From the NCBI GenBank assembly GCA_039806955.1, contig JBDHQI010000002.1, forward strand, positions 147,199-211,198: a stretch of 64,000 bases of DNA, given 5' to 3'. The translations under genes were made by a program, and so were the position numbers. This DNA comes from JADLHS01 sp039806955. Its GTDB lineage: Bacteria > Verrucomicrobiota > Verrucomicrobiia > Limisphaerales > JADLHS01. The notes beneath the pieces were generated by a model. The model worked only from the letters and a program-made list of their open reading frames with translations. It had not been told where the DNA came from and searched no databases. Of this stretch, positions 27,321-36,911 are shown piece after piece (within the stretch, counting starts at the first letter, position 1; each line of letters begins with the position of its first letter).

Positions 27321-28533
27321 TTCTTCTTCAATCGTCGTTGGTCTGGAAATCGGAACGTCCAAGGTTTGCGTGATTGTGGGCGAGGTCAATGGCGAATCCG
27401 CCCCCAGCATCATCGGGGTGGCGCGATTAAAGTCTCGCGGGGTGCGCAAGGGCGAGATCATAGATCCCCGGGCGGTGGAGGAAGATGTGCGCACGGTTAT
27501 CAGCGACGTGGAAAACCAGACCAAGGTTGAAATCAACAGCGTTTACCTGGGAGTTTCGGGCAGCCACATCCGTGGTTTCAATAATCGGGGCATGCACCCG
27601 GTGGTTTCCGCGGATCGCGAAATCAGCCACGAAGACGTTGCGGATGTGGTCAAAAACGCCAAAGCCATCAATCTGCCGCAGGAGCACACCGTACTCCATG
27701 CCATCCGTCAGGACTTCTTTGTGGATGGCCAGAATGGGGTCAAGCGGCCCGTTGGCATGTTGGGGGCGCGGTTGGAGGTGGACGTTCATGTCGTGCATGG
27801 CCATTTGAACCGTCTGCAAAATGCCGTACGCGTCGTGCGCGGCATGCAATTGGAGGTGGAGGAGGTGGTTTTTAACGGCTTGGCGTCATCGCTGGCGGTG
27901 CTGACGCCGATGCAAAAAAATCTCGGCTCGTTGCTTATAGATTTAGGGGCGGGGACGACGAATTACGTGGTGTACGAGCGGGGCGTAGTTCGACACACCG
28001 GCGTTTTGGCGGTGGGCGGCGATCACGTGACCAACGATCTGGCTTACGGTTTGAAGGTGCCGCAAGGTCGCGCGGAACAACTCAAGATTGATCACGGTCA
28101 TGCGCTGATGGCCGCGATGGATGAGGATCTGAACGTCGAAATCAAGAATGATCTCGGGCTGCCGATGAACCGGATCAACTTGAATCATTTGCGGCGGATC
28201 ATGTCGCTGCGGCTTGAGGAAACTTTTGAATTGATCGCCCAGGACGTGGCGCAAAAGGGTTTGTTGGAATATCTGCGCGCCGGTGTGGTTTTGACGGGGG
28301 GCGGCTCACGAAGCCGCGGAATCACGCAACTGGCGGAGCAGGTGTTTGGGTTGCCGGTGACGGTTGGCAGAATCACCGGGGTCAGCAGTTTGAAGTCCTC
28401 CATTGACGAACCTGAATTCGCGACCGGGGTTGGCCTGATTTATTTCGGCTCGTTGAAAAGTCGGCGGGAACAACAACATTCCTCACTGTTCAGTACCATT
28501 AAACACGCATTGGGAAAATTACTGCCTCGCTAA
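27313..28533 (+). CDS. ftsA: Cell division protein FtsA
   Basis: Actin-like protein that anchors FtsZ to the membrane. N-terminal VGLEIGTSKVCVIVGEV, the SHS2/1C domain (YLGVSGSHIRGFNNRG), the phosphate loop LLIDLGAGTTNYVVYE and VVLTGGGSRSRGI are classic. The C-terminus SLFSTIKHALGKLLPR forms the amphipathic membrane-targeting helix. The ATG at 27313 inside the end of ftsQ is the true start; the longer frame from 27130 is a shadow. Confidence 0.95.
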   Translation: MFDSSSIVVGLEIGTSKVCVIVGEVNGESAPSIIGVARLKSRGVRKGEIIDPRAVEEDVRTVISDVENQTKVEINSVYLGVSGSHIRGFNNRGMHPVVSADREISHEDVADVVKNAKAINLPQEHTVLHAIRQDFFVDGQNGVKRPVGMLGARLEVDVHVVHGHLNRLQNAVRVVRGMQLEVEEVVFNGLASSLAVLTPMQKNLGSLLIDLGAGTTNYVVYERGVVRHTGVLAVGGDHVTNDLAYGLKVPQGRAEQLKIDHGHALMAAMDEDLNVEIKNDLGLPMNRINLNHLRRIMSLRLEETFELIAQDVAQKGLLEYLRAGVVLTGGGSRSRGITQLAEQVFGLPVTVGRITGVSSLKSSIDEPEFATGVGLIYFGSLKSRREQQHSSLFSTIKHALGKLLPR

Positions 28534-28545
28534 TCGTGCAATTTT

Positions 28546-29853
28546 ATGGAAGTCCAAGCTGAAAAAACATCAGGCGCGGTGAACCCTGACGCAACTGTTC
28601 GCGTTAAAATCATCGGGGTCGGCACGGCGGGCGCAATGATGGTCAAGGCGCTGCCGTCGGAATTTGCCCCGGCCAGTCTGGCGTTTGTGAACACGGACGC
28701 TTCAATTCCTGTCGGACCGCAACCGCAATTGTTGCTGACATCGCAACCGTTGCGGGGGTTGGGCACCGGAGGCGATCCCGAACTGGGCCGTCAATTGGCC
28801 GAGGAGCGTTATGCGGATTTGCAGGCCATCTGCGCCCAAGCCGAGGTTGTCTTTCTGCTGGCGGGATTGGGGGGTGGCGCCGGCTCCGGAGTGACTCCAG
28901 TGTTGGCCCGGGCCGCCAAAGAAAGCGGAGCGTTGGTGCTGGCCTTCGTGACCCTGCCGTTTGTTTGCGAAGGGAATCGTCGCCAATTGCAAGCGCAACA
29001 AGCTTTGGCGGAGCTTAATGGCGAATGCGACGCCGCAGTTTGCCTCGCCAACCAGAAAGTGCTGCCGCTGCTCAACGCGCGCGCGACGGTGGTGGAAAGT
29101 TTTCAGGCCGGGGCGCAACTATTGATCGAAGCCGTGCGCGGCGCGTGGCGTTTGTTGCAACGATCGGGTCTGGTTCAATTGTGCTTTCAGGATCTCTGCG
29201 CCGTCCTGCGGGAAAATCATGAGGCCAGTTGTTTTGCCACGGTGGAGGCTCGGGGCGATGCGCGAGGGCAAATGGTGCTTGAGAAAATATTTGCCCACCC
29301 GTTGTTGGCCGGGGGGGAAGCTTTCAACGGCGCCACGAGCGTGCTGGTCAGCATTGTGGGCGGTCCGGATCTGACAATGGCCGAGGTGGATGAATTGATG
29401 CGAAAGATTTCCGAACGCTGCATCGGCACCCGAATACTGATGGGAGCCACAATTGATCCGGCCTTTCAGGATCGCCTCAGCGTTACCGTGTTTGTGGCCT
29501 GCGCTGCCAAATTGAAACGCGTCGCAGGTGGCGGGGCGGACGGTCAGCGGGAGGCACCTGTCGCCACGCAATTGCACGTTGAACTGTTGAATTCCGAAGA
29601 CACTCCCCGCCTGGAATCGCGGCTTGAGCCGGCGGCGGCACTGACTGCGGATCAACGCGCCGCCATTCTGACCAAGCATGTCGGTAAATCAGGTCGCGTT
29701 CGCAAACGCGTTGCCAGTCCCCGCATGAAACAAACGACTTTGCCCTTGGACCTGGTGAGCAAGGGGCGCTTTGATAAGAGCGAACCGACGATTTATAAGG
29801 GAGAGGATCTGGACCTACCCACTTACGTGCGCCGCGGCATTTCTTTGAACTGA
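28546..29853 (+). CDS. ftsZ: Divergent cell division protein FtsZ
   Basis: Tubulin-like GTPase expected to form the Z-ring. The N-terminal loop reads IIGVGTAGAMM instead of the usual GVGGAGGNA, the tubulin signature reads GLGGGAGSG (Thr replaced by Ala), and the T7 loop, normally NLDFADV, reads QLCFQDL near residue 210. Only the second T7 aspartate is kept. The C-terminal FtsA-binding peptide is well conserved (EDLDLPTYVRRGISLN). Position after ftsA makes orthology likely, but its GTPase may be slow or dependent on a second tubulin-like protein. Confidence 0.85.
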   Translation: MEVQAEKTSGAVNPDATVRVKIIGVGTAGAMMVKALPSEFAPASLAFVNTDASIPVGPQPQLLLTSQPLRGLGTGGDPELGRQLAEERYADLQAICAQAEVVFLLAGLGGGAGSGVTPVLARAAKESGALVLAFVTLPFVCEGNRRQLQAQQALAELNGECDAAVCLANQKVLPLLNARATVVESFQAGAQLLIEAVRGAWRLLQRSGLVQLCFQDLCAVLRENHEASCFATVEARGDARGQMVLEKIFAHPLLAGGEAFNGATSVLVSIVGGPDLTMAEVDELMRKISERCIGTRILMGATIDPAFQDRLSVTVFVACAAKLKRVAGGGADGQREAPVATQLHVELLNSEDTPRLESRLEPAAALTADQRAAILTKHVGKSGRVRKRVASPRMKQTTLPLDLVSKGRFDKSEPTIYKGEDLDLPTYVRRGISLN

Positions 29854-29896
29854 GCCATCACGCCTTCGCAGCGTGCAGTTATCGCTCCACTGTTTT

Positions 29897-29926
29897 CCGC
29901 ATCGTGTTTTCTGCGGGCATTTTTTG
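29897..29926 (+). terminator. Weak intrinsic terminator after ftsZ
   Basis: Short stem CCGCA/TGCGG (29897-29901 with 29912-29916) followed by GCATTTTTTG, 44 bases after the ftsZ stop. Probably marks the end of the dcw operon. Confidence 0.5.
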
Positions 29927-29999
29927 TAAAAATACGGATGCAAAAATCAGTGGTTCCCGTAGTTGCGGATTTTCCTGTTTGGGAAAAGTTTGATACTCA

Positions 30000-30716
30000 A
30001 TGAAACGTTCAGTTATTGTGTGTCTGACTGCCGCGATGATGATGTCGGGTGGAGTGTACTCCAGCCTCGCGGGATTTTATAATGGAAGCTTCGAATCGTG
30101 GGATGTTGTGGGTTGGTCCGTTAATAACGACGTTGGCACCCGGGCTTCAGATTTGTCTTTGCGGCCCGCCGGGCTGGTCCGGACGATGTCTTCTTGGGGC
30201 GAAAATTTCAGTTTCACTTCGCCGTTGATGCCGGTGAGCGGACAACGATTTCTCGCGCTTAACACGCGTGCTGCTGGTGATTTTCTAGGTGACGGCACCT
30301 ATCAAACTTACGTAAGCCAGACGATTGATTTCGGGAGCGGCGATATTCTGTCTGGCTGGGCTGCTTTTTTTGATGGGGACGCAACTTCCTCCGATTCAGC
30401 CTGGGTGCGTATTTTCGACTCGCAAGGCGAACTCGTGGCTACACCTTGGCAGGCGACCTCGGGAGTCATCGCGGCCGCTTTGCTTGATCCTTCCGTTCCG
30501 GATTGGAGCGTCTGGCAATGGTCGGCCCCGGCTTCAGGAACGTATCTGTTGCAACTGGGAGTTTCCACCAGCGGTGCGAACAACGATGCCAGTTACGGTT
30601 TCTTTGATGGAGTCAGCTTCCAATCCAATCCTGTGCCTGAACCCGCTCCGATGGCTATCGCGTTGGTGAGCGGCTTGGTTTGGGTGGTGTGCCGACAACG
30701 CTTTGGTGGGCGCTGA
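30000..30716 (+). CDS. PEP-CTERM sorted exported protein
   Basis: A 238-residue protein with a signal peptide (MKRSVIVCLTAAMMMSGG...), an N-terminal beta-rich region starting YNGSFESWDVVGW (a frequent start of PEP-CTERM carbohydrate-binding-like domains) and a C-terminal sorting signal: VPEPAPMAI near residue 211, a hydrophobic helix and a basic end (RQRFGGR). Such proteins are recognised by exosortase and released to the cell surface or matrix. Substrate or ligand unknown. Confidence 0.82.
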   Translation: MKRSVIVCLTAAMMMSGGVYSSLAGFYNGSFESWDVVGWSVNNDVGTRASDLSLRPAGLVRTMSSWGENFSFTSPLMPVSGQRFLALNTRAAGDFLGDGTYQTYVSQTIDFGSGDILSGWAAFFDGDATSSDSAWVRIFDSQGELVATPWQATSGVIAAALLDPSVPDWSVWQWSAPASGTYLLQLGVSTSGANNDASYGFFDGVSFQSNPVPEPAPMAIALVSGLVWVVCRQRFGGR

Positions 30717-30746
30717 TGCCACCAGAAAGGCGCTTTTTACTTCTAC

Positions 30747-30782
30747 TCAACAACGCACCGGAGTCATCCGGTGCGCTGTTGT
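30747..30782. terminator. Bidirectional terminator between convergent genes
   Basis: Stem CGCACCGGA/TCCGGTGCG (30754-30762 with 30767-30775) with a 4-nt loop and outer CAACA/TGTTG pairing. It lies between the PEP-CTERM gene and the leftward oxidoreductase gene. T-runs are poor on both sides, so efficiency is uncertain. Confidence 0.6.
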
Positions 30783-30822
30783 GTAACCATCGAATCGCTT
30801 CAAAACCTGGGGCCGACGGGGG

Positions 30823-31944
30823 TTACTGAGTGAACTGTGGCAGGCGGATAATCTTGCCGCCTTGCAACGCCGAGTCATGCGCGCACAATCCCACGCATGT
30901 CCAGTTGGCGGATTGTTTGGCATTCGGAAAGGGGGCGCGATTCTCGACCAGCGCCGCAGCAAACTCGTGGGCCAGATGCGGATGGCTGCCGCCGTGGCCG
31001 CTGCCCTGCGTGAAACTCAAATGAGTCTTCTTTGACGCGTCATAGACTCCCTGCCGGGTGTATTTGGCAATGCTCTTGGGCAGGCGCTTGGCGAAGTCCG
31101 GGCAGGTGACGCGTTGTGGAATTTTAGGTTCGGGTTTTTTCGCCGTATGCACCACCAGCGGTTCGTGTTCGATCAACGGCCACTCCACCGCCTTCTTCGA
31201 GCCATAAACGTCAATACTCTCGCGATACTGCCGCGCGGTGTCGAACAGGCTGCGGATGATCCGGCCCGCTACTTCCGTGCCCTTGAATTTGATGTGTGCC
31301 GTTTCCACGGCGAAAGGCGAACCGTAGCACTTGATCAGTTCCTTGCGGATGGTGCCCGAGCCAAAACAGGAAACATATTCCGCCGGGGACCCAATCAGTC
31401 CGGCCACCGGTCCCACGCAATGCGTGGCGTACCACATCGGTGGCAGGCCGGGCCAATAATTCGGCCAGCCGTCCATGTCCTGTTGATGGCTGGATTGGAC
31501 AAATTGCAGTTTGCCCAACTCGCCTTTGTCGAGCAGCTCCTTCATGAAAAGGTATTCCCGGGCGTACACCACGGTTTCCATCATCATGTATTTCAATCCC
31601 GTGCGTTGCACCAGTTCCACAATCCTTTTGCAATCGGCGATACTAGTCGCCATCGGGACGGTGCAGGCCACGTGTTTGCCCGCCTTGAGCGCGGCGATGC
31701 TCATCCAGGCATGATCCGGTATGGGTGAATTGATGTGAACGGCATCAACATTCGGGTCCTTGAGCAGTTGTGCGAAATTTGTGTAGCGATTGGTCACGCC
31801 AAAGTAGTCGCCCACGGCGTCCAGTTTCTTTCGGTTGCGCTGACAAATGGCGTAACAATTGGTGTGCGGATGTTTTTGCCAGAGGGGAATAAATTCCGCT
31901 CCGAACCCCAGTCCGACAATCGCGATATTGAATTTTTTGCTCAT
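30823..31944 (-). CDS. Gfo/Idh/MocA family oxidoreductase
   Basis: NAD(P)-dependent sugar or inositol dehydrogenase family. The N-terminal Rossmann fold has IAIVGLGFGAEFIPLW; further on are VDAVHINSPIPDHAWMSIAALKAGKHVACTVPMA, with the family's alternate of the EKP catalytic segment (here TVPMA, so the usual Lys is absent). The C-terminal domain includes FKGTEVAGRIIRSLFDT. Length of 373 residues is typical. The missing E-K-P lysine suggests altered or lost dehydrogenase chemistry. Start at 31944 preferred over 31950. Confidence 0.82.
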   Translation of the reverse strand: MSKKFNIAIVGLGFGAEFIPLWQKHPHTNCYAICQRNRKKLDAVGDYFGVTNRYTNFAQLLKDPNVDAVHINSPIPDHAWMSIAALKAGKHVACTVPMATSIADCKRIVELVQRTGLKYMMMETVVYAREYLFMKELLDKGELGKLQFVQSSHQQDMDGWPNYWPGLPPMWYATHCVGPVAGLIGSPAEYVSCFGSGTIRKELIKCYGSPFAVETAHIKFKGTEVAGRIIRSLFDTARQYRESIDVYGSKKAVEWPLIEHEPLVVHTAKKPEPKIPQRVTCPDFAKRLPKSIAKYTRQGVYDASKKTHLSFTQGSGHGGSHPHLAHEFAAALVENRAPFPNAKQSANWTCVGLCAHDSALQGGKIIRLPQFTQ

Positions 31945-32375
31945 AATCAATCTGTCCTGTTTCAGTTTTGGAACCGGGCGGCATGATGAGCGGATTCAGC
32001 GGGAAGAGCAATCTTCTGTTCGCGGTAAACGGAATAATTTCCCCGGCATTGATCCTTGGTATCAAGGTCTTGATCGGCGCGCCGCCATCCGGAGCGGAGG
32101 ATCACGCCACCTACAAACGTGAATGGGCTGGCCGGGCCGAAGCGCAGAGTTCAGTTATTGTCGAGAACGATTCGAGGCGGTTGGCCTCGTGGCCTGGCTC
32201 AGTTTAAGGGGAGCTTTCCACGGCGTCCGCCTCGCGTTTTATGGCGACTCGGAGGCTGGCCGACTTCATCCCGCCCAGTTGAAATTGACAAATCGGAACC
32301 CGGCCCGGACCCGGGGTGTTGCCTGCGGCGGTTTTTCTTCCAAGCTTTTTGCCGGGGCTTTGGCATACTGGCGGC
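31945..32375. other. Divergent intergenic region
   Basis: 431 bp between the leftward oxidoreductase gene and the rightward yhbY-like gene. It should hold both promoters. I see no gene, RNA or clear operator in it. Confidence 0.4.
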
Positions 32376-32684
32376 ATGAGTGAATTGACCAATGCTCAAA
32401 TCCGCTCGCTTAAAGCGCGCGGCCAGTTTTTGAAGCCAGCGGTGAAAGTTGGCAAGGAAGGACTGTCGCCGGCGCTTTTTGCCGCGTTGAAGGAGGCGCT
32501 GCAACATAACGAATTGATCAAGGTGAAATTTGACGATCATAAAGAGGAGAAGAAACGGCTCGCGCCGCGATTGGCCGAGCAGAGTGGCAGCGAGTTGATC
32601 ATGCGGGTGGGCAACGTCGTGTTGCTTTATCGTCCTAAACCCGGCTCCGAAGCAGCTACCGATCTTGAAGCGCCCGAACGGTAA
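32376..32684 (+). CDS. yhbY: YhbY-type CRM-domain RNA-binding protein
   Basis: A 102-residue single CRM domain: SELTNAQIRSLKARGQFLKP, VKVGKEGLSPALFAALKEAL with the G-x-x-G type loop, and NELIKVKFDD. YhbY binds the large ribosomal subunit precursor. The ATG at 32376 gives the normal start; the frame upstream to 32316 is extra. The tail (PKPGSEAATDLEAPER) is not part of the domain. Confidence 0.88.
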   Translation: MSELTNAQIRSLKARGQFLKPAVKVGKEGLSPALFAALKEALQHNELIKVKFDDHKEEKKRLAPRLAEQSGSELIMRVGNVVLLYRPKPGSEAATDLEAPER

Positions 32685-32800
32685 TTGTGGAATCCAGTTC
32701 CGTCGCGCGCGAACGGCGACTGGGCCGGAGCACGTGGCGACGATTGAAAACGGCACGCTCTCTTGTTTACGCGCGGACGGCTTTCGCCCATGATGACGGC

Positions 32801-34498
32801 ATGAGACCGTTACAGCGATGTGGGTGGCGCGCCGTCAATTTTGCGGGATGGATCAGCCTGATTTTGTTCACAGCGGTCGCCGCGCGCGCGGTTGAATTTC
32901 GCCGTCTGGCGGTGACCGAATACCGGAGCAAAATGAAAGCCGGTTGGTTGGGACAAATGGCCGGGGTCGCGTGGGGCGCACCGACTGAGTTCAAGTGGAA
33001 GGATACCATCATTCCTGCTGACAAAGTGCCGGAGTGGAAACCGGCGTTGATCAACGAAGCTTTTCCGCAAGACGATCTTTATGTGGAAATGACTTTCCTG
33101 CGCACTCTTGAATTGCATGGCTTGGAGGCTTCGATTCGGCAGGCCGGAATTGATTTTGCCAACAGCGGTTACCCGCTCTGGTGCGCCAATAATGCGGGCA
33201 GGAACAATTTGCGCAAAGGCATTGCGCCGCCTGATTCCAGCCACCCACAGTTCAACAAGTGTCCCAACGACATTGATTATCAGATTGAAGCGGACTTTTC
33301 CGGATTGATTGCGCCGGGCCTGCCGCAGTTCGCGATCGAGTGCGGCGAGAAGTTTGGCCGGTTGATGAATTACGGCGACGGCATGTACGCCGGTCAATTC
33401 ATTGGCGCGTTGTATGCCGCCGCGTTTTTTGAAACGGAACCCGTCCAACTGATTGAAACCGCGCTGGCCGCCATTCCGCGCGATTGTCAGTACGCCGAAA
33501 TGGTGCGCGACGTGGTCGCCTGGCATCAGGCGAATCCGGATGCGTGGGAAACGACCTGGCAACTCTGCCAGCAGAAATACCGCGAAAATCCTGAGTATCA
33601 AAAAGCGTCCAATGGCGGGATTGATTGCAAAATCAACGGCGCTTACGTGTTGCTCGGATTGCTCTATGGCCAGCGCGATTTTGATCGCACCATGGTCATT
33701 GCGATGCGCGCGGGTCAGGATTCCGATTGTAATCCTTCGAGCGCCGGAGGCGTTTTGTTCACCACTTATGGCGCGGAAAAAATACCGGCGCGTTTCACCA
33801 GCGCGCTGGATGAGCTGGAAGTCTTCAGCCACACCGAATACACCTTTCCCAAACTTCTGGCGGTCAGCGAGCAGTTGGCCCGACAGGTGATTCTGCGCGC
33901 GGGCGGAAAAATCGTCACGAAGAACGGCGAGGAAATTTTTCTGATTCCGGTGCAGTCGCCGCAACCGAGTCCGCCGGTGCTCAGTTGGGCGCCCGGGCCC
34001 ATTGCCGATAGCCGGTTCACCTCAGAGGAAATGGCGCAGATCACGGCGCGGAATGTGCCCCGGGCCGTCACGCTGGCCGCCGGAGATATTTTACCGGGCT
34101 GGGAGGTGAATGATTGCGGCACGGAGATGAATCCGGGTTTGCGTGAAGAATATGCGGGGCGAAACAACGTGCTGCTGACGCATCCGCTGGATCGCGAGAC
34201 CGGTTGTGTTTTGAGTCGAAAAGTGAATTTGCCCGCAGGTAAAAAGAGCACGCTGCGGATCACGGTGGCGCGCGACACCCGTGGTGACTTTGATCTGCTC
34301 GTGCGCGTGAATGGTGAAGAGTTGTTGCGCAAACCGGTTAGTTCGCAAACGACCACCGACGACCCGTGGCTGATGCAGGATGTTGATTTGTCGAGATTCG
34401 CCGGTCAGCAAGGGGTGAAAGTTGAGTTGATCAACCAGCCCAGCGACTGGTCCTACGAAGCGGCGTACTGGGCGGACTTGCGGATCGTGAGCCGGTGA
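32801..34498 (+). CDS. Exported ADP-ribosylglycohydrolase-like protein with C-terminal beta domain
   Basis: A signal peptide (VNFAGWISLILFTAVAARA) is followed by an ADP-ribosylglycohydrolase fold: KMKAGWLGQMAGVAWGAPTE at the start, acidic metal-binding PQDDLYVEMTFL, GDGMYAGQF and the C-terminal metal motif GQDSDCNPSSAGG. The last ~150 residues look like a beta-sandwich carbohydrate-binding-type domain. Known cytoplasmic relatives remove ADP-ribose; exported versions in Bacteroidota and Verrucomicrobiota are often close to glycan-use genes, so the true substrate may be a glycoside. The ATG at 32801 gives the signal peptide. Confidence 0.8.
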   Translation: MRPLQRCGWRAVNFAGWISLILFTAVAARAVEFRRLAVTEYRSKMKAGWLGQMAGVAWGAPTEFKWKDTIIPADKVPEWKPALINEAFPQDDLYVEMTFLRTLELHGLEASIRQAGIDFANSGYPLWCANNAGRNNLRKGIAPPDSSHPQFNKCPNDIDYQIEADFSGLIAPGLPQFAIECGEKFGRLMNYGDGMYAGQFIGALYAAAFFETEPVQLIETALAAIPRDCQYAEMVRDVVAWHQANPDAWETTWQLCQQKYRENPEYQKASNGGIDCKINGAYVLLGLLYGQRDFDRTMVIAMRAGQDSDCNPSSAGGVLFTTYGAEKIPARFTSALDELEVFSHTEYTFPKLLAVSEQLARQVILRAGGKIVTKNGEEIFLIPVQSPQPSPPVLSWAPGPIADSRFTSEEMAQITARNVPRAVTLAAGDILPGWEVNDCGTEMNPGLREEYAGRNNVLLTHPLDRETGCVLSRKVNLPAGKKSTLRITVARDTRGDFDLLVRVNGEELLRKPVSSQTTTDDPWLMQDVDLSRFAGQQGVKVELINQPSDWSYEAAYWADLRIVSR

Positions 34499-34751
34499 TC
34501 TTGCGGCCTCGGGAATGGCTGGCGCAGATGCGCCCATCGGTTGGCGGCAGGCTGGCGTGGCGTCTGAACCCGCCAAACTGAATGTGTTTTGGGCGCCGCG
34601 CTTGGATTTTTGTAAAAGGCTTGACGGAGCTAAACAAAAGCGCAGGATCGTCGCCATTAGTTTAACCCATGCATTCGCGTCGCCGGATGAATGGGGAGTG
34701 GAGCCAACTGTGGCGTGGTTTGGTTTGCGTTCGGTTTTGTGCCAAGAATTT

Positions 34752-35741
34752 TTAGAACTCGCACAGTAGGAGGAGCGCGACGCATCCGATGGCTACGGAT
34801 AGTAACCAGATGAGAATCACGGCAGTGGTTTTACTTAAACCCAACCGCACGAGACGATGGGAGAGGTGATTGGTATCACCAAGATAAAAGGGCTTGCCGA
34901 GCCGCAGCCGGAGGCCAACCACCCAAGCCAGATCGCCCAACGGGACCGCCAAAATAAATAACGGCAACAGCACGGCCAATGGTTGCGGATGCTGTTCGGA
35001 ATGGAAATGCGGCAGAATCGCCATGATGGCCAGCAGATAACCAACCAGGTGACTGCCGGAATCCCCCAGAAAGGCGCGCGCCCGGGGAAAATTATGCGGC
35101 AGAAAGCCCGTCAGCGCGCCGGCGGTGAGAAACGCCAGCAGCGCGACGAGGTATTGTCCGTGATACGCCGCGATGCCCCCGAACCACGCCGCCCCGATCG
35201 CGCCGAGCCCGCCGCAGAGGCCATTCATGTTGTCCATGAAGTTGAAGGCGTTCACGACGGTCAACAGCCACAAGATCGTGATGACGTAGCTAAAGATCGG
35301 GAGAGGAACGAACAGGGTGATGCGCACACCCGCCGCCGCGACTCCGCCTGCAATGAGCAGTTGCGCGATGAATTTCGACGCGGGACGCAGTTCGATCCGG
35401 TCGTCGAGCAAGCCCACCACCGTCATGCCGATGGCGCCGAGCGCGATGGCCAGCAATTGTCCCGCGCGTTGTTCAAATCCATGTTCCAATGGCGTCGCGC
35501 TGGCCTCGCCAAGCCAGCCGAATTTCAGTATCGCGACGGCCACGACCAACGGGACCAGTAACGCAGTCAATACCGTCAAACCGCCGGCGAGCGGCACGGA
35601 TTCCACATGGATTTTGCGCAGGCCCGGATCATCCCAAAAACCGTTTCGCACGCACCAAATCCGCCAGATCGGCAAGGAGAAAAACGCAACGGCCCAGGCG
35701 CTGCAAAACGCCGCCAGATAGAGGTTGGAGGGAAACGTCAT
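34752..35741 (-). CDS. WecA/TagO-like polyprenyl-phosphate glycosyl-1-phosphate transferase
   Basis: MraY-family membrane protein of 329 residues, about ten to eleven helices. Motifs: KIHVESVPLAGG at the first cytoplasmic loop, VGLLDDRIEL (catalytic-type aspartates), NAFNFMDNMNGLCGG and FLGDSGSHLVGYLLA. It lacks the MraY-specific HHHFE end, which places it in the WecA/TagO/WbpL side of the family, starting a lipid-linked glycan. The upstream glycosyltransferase gene overlaps it by 4 bases. Confidence 0.88.
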   Translation of the reverse strand: MTFPSNLYLAAFCSAWAVAFFSLPIWRIWCVRNGFWDDPGLRKIHVESVPLAGGLTVLTALLVPLVVAVAILKFGWLGEASATPLEHGFEQRAGQLLAIALGAIGMTVVGLLDDRIELRPASKFIAQLLIAGGVAAAGVRITLFVPLPIFSYVITILWLLTVVNAFNFMDNMNGLCGGLGAIGAAWFGGIAAYHGQYLVALLAFLTAGALTGFLPHNFPRARAFLGDSGSHLVGYLLAIMAILPHFHSEQHPQPLAVLLPLFILAVPLGDLAWVVGLRLRLGKPFYLGDTNHLSHRLVRLGLSKTTAVILIWLLSVAIGCVALLLLCEF

Positions 35742-36904
35742 TGGTTGGAGGCGCGCGCCAACTGCTCTTGATACAGGCGATAAATGGTTTCCACCATGAG
35801 TTTGACGGGAAAGCGCGCTTGCACCAACTGCCGACCAGTTTGTCCCAGTTCGTGACGTAACCGGGCATCGCGCAGCAACTGGAGCAACTTCTCGACGACC
35901 GCGTCTTCCTGACCGGCGCGGATCAGGAATCCAGTTTTTCCGTCCAAACAGATTTCATCAGCTCCGTCAAAATCATTAGCGATGACCGGCTTGCCGGCGG
36001 CCAACGCCTGAGCCAGCGCGCGTCCCAACGCTTCCCGGTGCGACAGGTGAACGAGACAATTCATAAGGCCCACGTAACGCCAAATTTCCGAAGGCGGCAC
36101 CAGGCCGGTAAAAGTGACATTATCACTCAGGTAAAGCTGCCGCACTTGCGCTTCCAGTTTGGCGCGTAGCACGCCGTCGCCGACCAGCAGCAGGTGGGCT
36201 TGCGGACAGTCTTTGATGAATTTGGCGAACACCCGCAACATTTCGTCGTGCCCTTTCAACGGAAACAATCGGCCAATTTTCCCCACCACAAACGCGTTGG
36301 GGGGAATGTGAAGTTGCGCCCGCAGTGCGGGATCGTTGGTCGCCGATAGGAATGGTTCGATATCAAAACCGCTCCAGATGCGCGTGTACATTTCTGGTCG
36401 GCCGATTCCCGCCGCCAGATAGCGCTTGGCCATGGCTTGGGCGGAAACGATGAAGTGCGTGGTGAATTTCGCCGCGTAGCGTTCAGCGGTGGTAAAAATA
36501 AAATTCGCCAGCGCGCCTTGAAACGGGCCGAAGCTCGGACCGTGAATGTGGTGAATGATCACCGGCACCCCTGCTCGGGCCGCCGCCAGGCGACCCAGGA
36601 CTCCCGCCTTGCCGCTGTGCGTGTGAACGATGTCCGGCTTTTGCCGGCGCAATTGTTGAGTCAACTCCCGTCGGGCGCGCACGTCTTGCCATGGATGCAC
36701 CGGGCGAATCAGCGAAGGCACCACCGTCAGCAAATCCGGAATGGAGGCCACCTGGGATTCGAGCGAACCTTCGGGGCCGGTGGTGGGGCCAGAGATCAGG
36801 CGTACGGTTACATTCGGTTGGTTACGCAGACCGAGCACCGTGGCGATGGTGTTTTCCTGGGCGCCACCAACAATGAGTCGGGTGATGATGTGGGTGACGC
36901 GCAT
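35738..36904 (-). CDS. GT4-type glycosyltransferase
   Basis: GT-B glycosyltransferase of 388 residues. N-terminal VTHIITRLIVGGAQENT binds acceptor; VHTHSGKAGVLGRLAA and the C-terminal donor domain VVGKIGRLFPLKGHDEML, VHLSHREALGRALAQALAAGKPVIA with the EALGR-type E-x7-E region are clear. Likely adds a sugar to the lipid-linked intermediate made by the downstream WecA-like enzyme. ATG at 36904 chosen since the fold begins at MRVTHI. Confidence 0.88.
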   Translation of the reverse strand: MRVTHIITRLIVGGAQENTIATVLGLRNQPNVTVRLISGPTTGPEGSLESQVASIPDLLTVVPSLIRPVHPWQDVRARRELTQQLRRQKPDIVHTHSGKAGVLGRLAAARAGVPVIIHHIHGPSFGPFQGALANFIFTTAERYAAKFTTHFIVSAQAMAKRYLAAGIGRPEMYTRIWSGFDIEPFLSATNDPALRAQLHIPPNAFVVGKIGRLFPLKGHDEMLRVFAKFIKDCPQAHLLLVGDGVLRAKLEAQVRQLYLSDNVTFTGLVPPSEIWRYVGLMNCLVHLSHREALGRALAQALAAGKPVIANDFDGADEICLDGKTGFLIRAGQEDAVVEKLLQLLRDARLRHELGQTGRQLVQARFPVKLMVETIYRLYQEQLARASNQ

Positions 36905-36911
36905 GGCGTCG

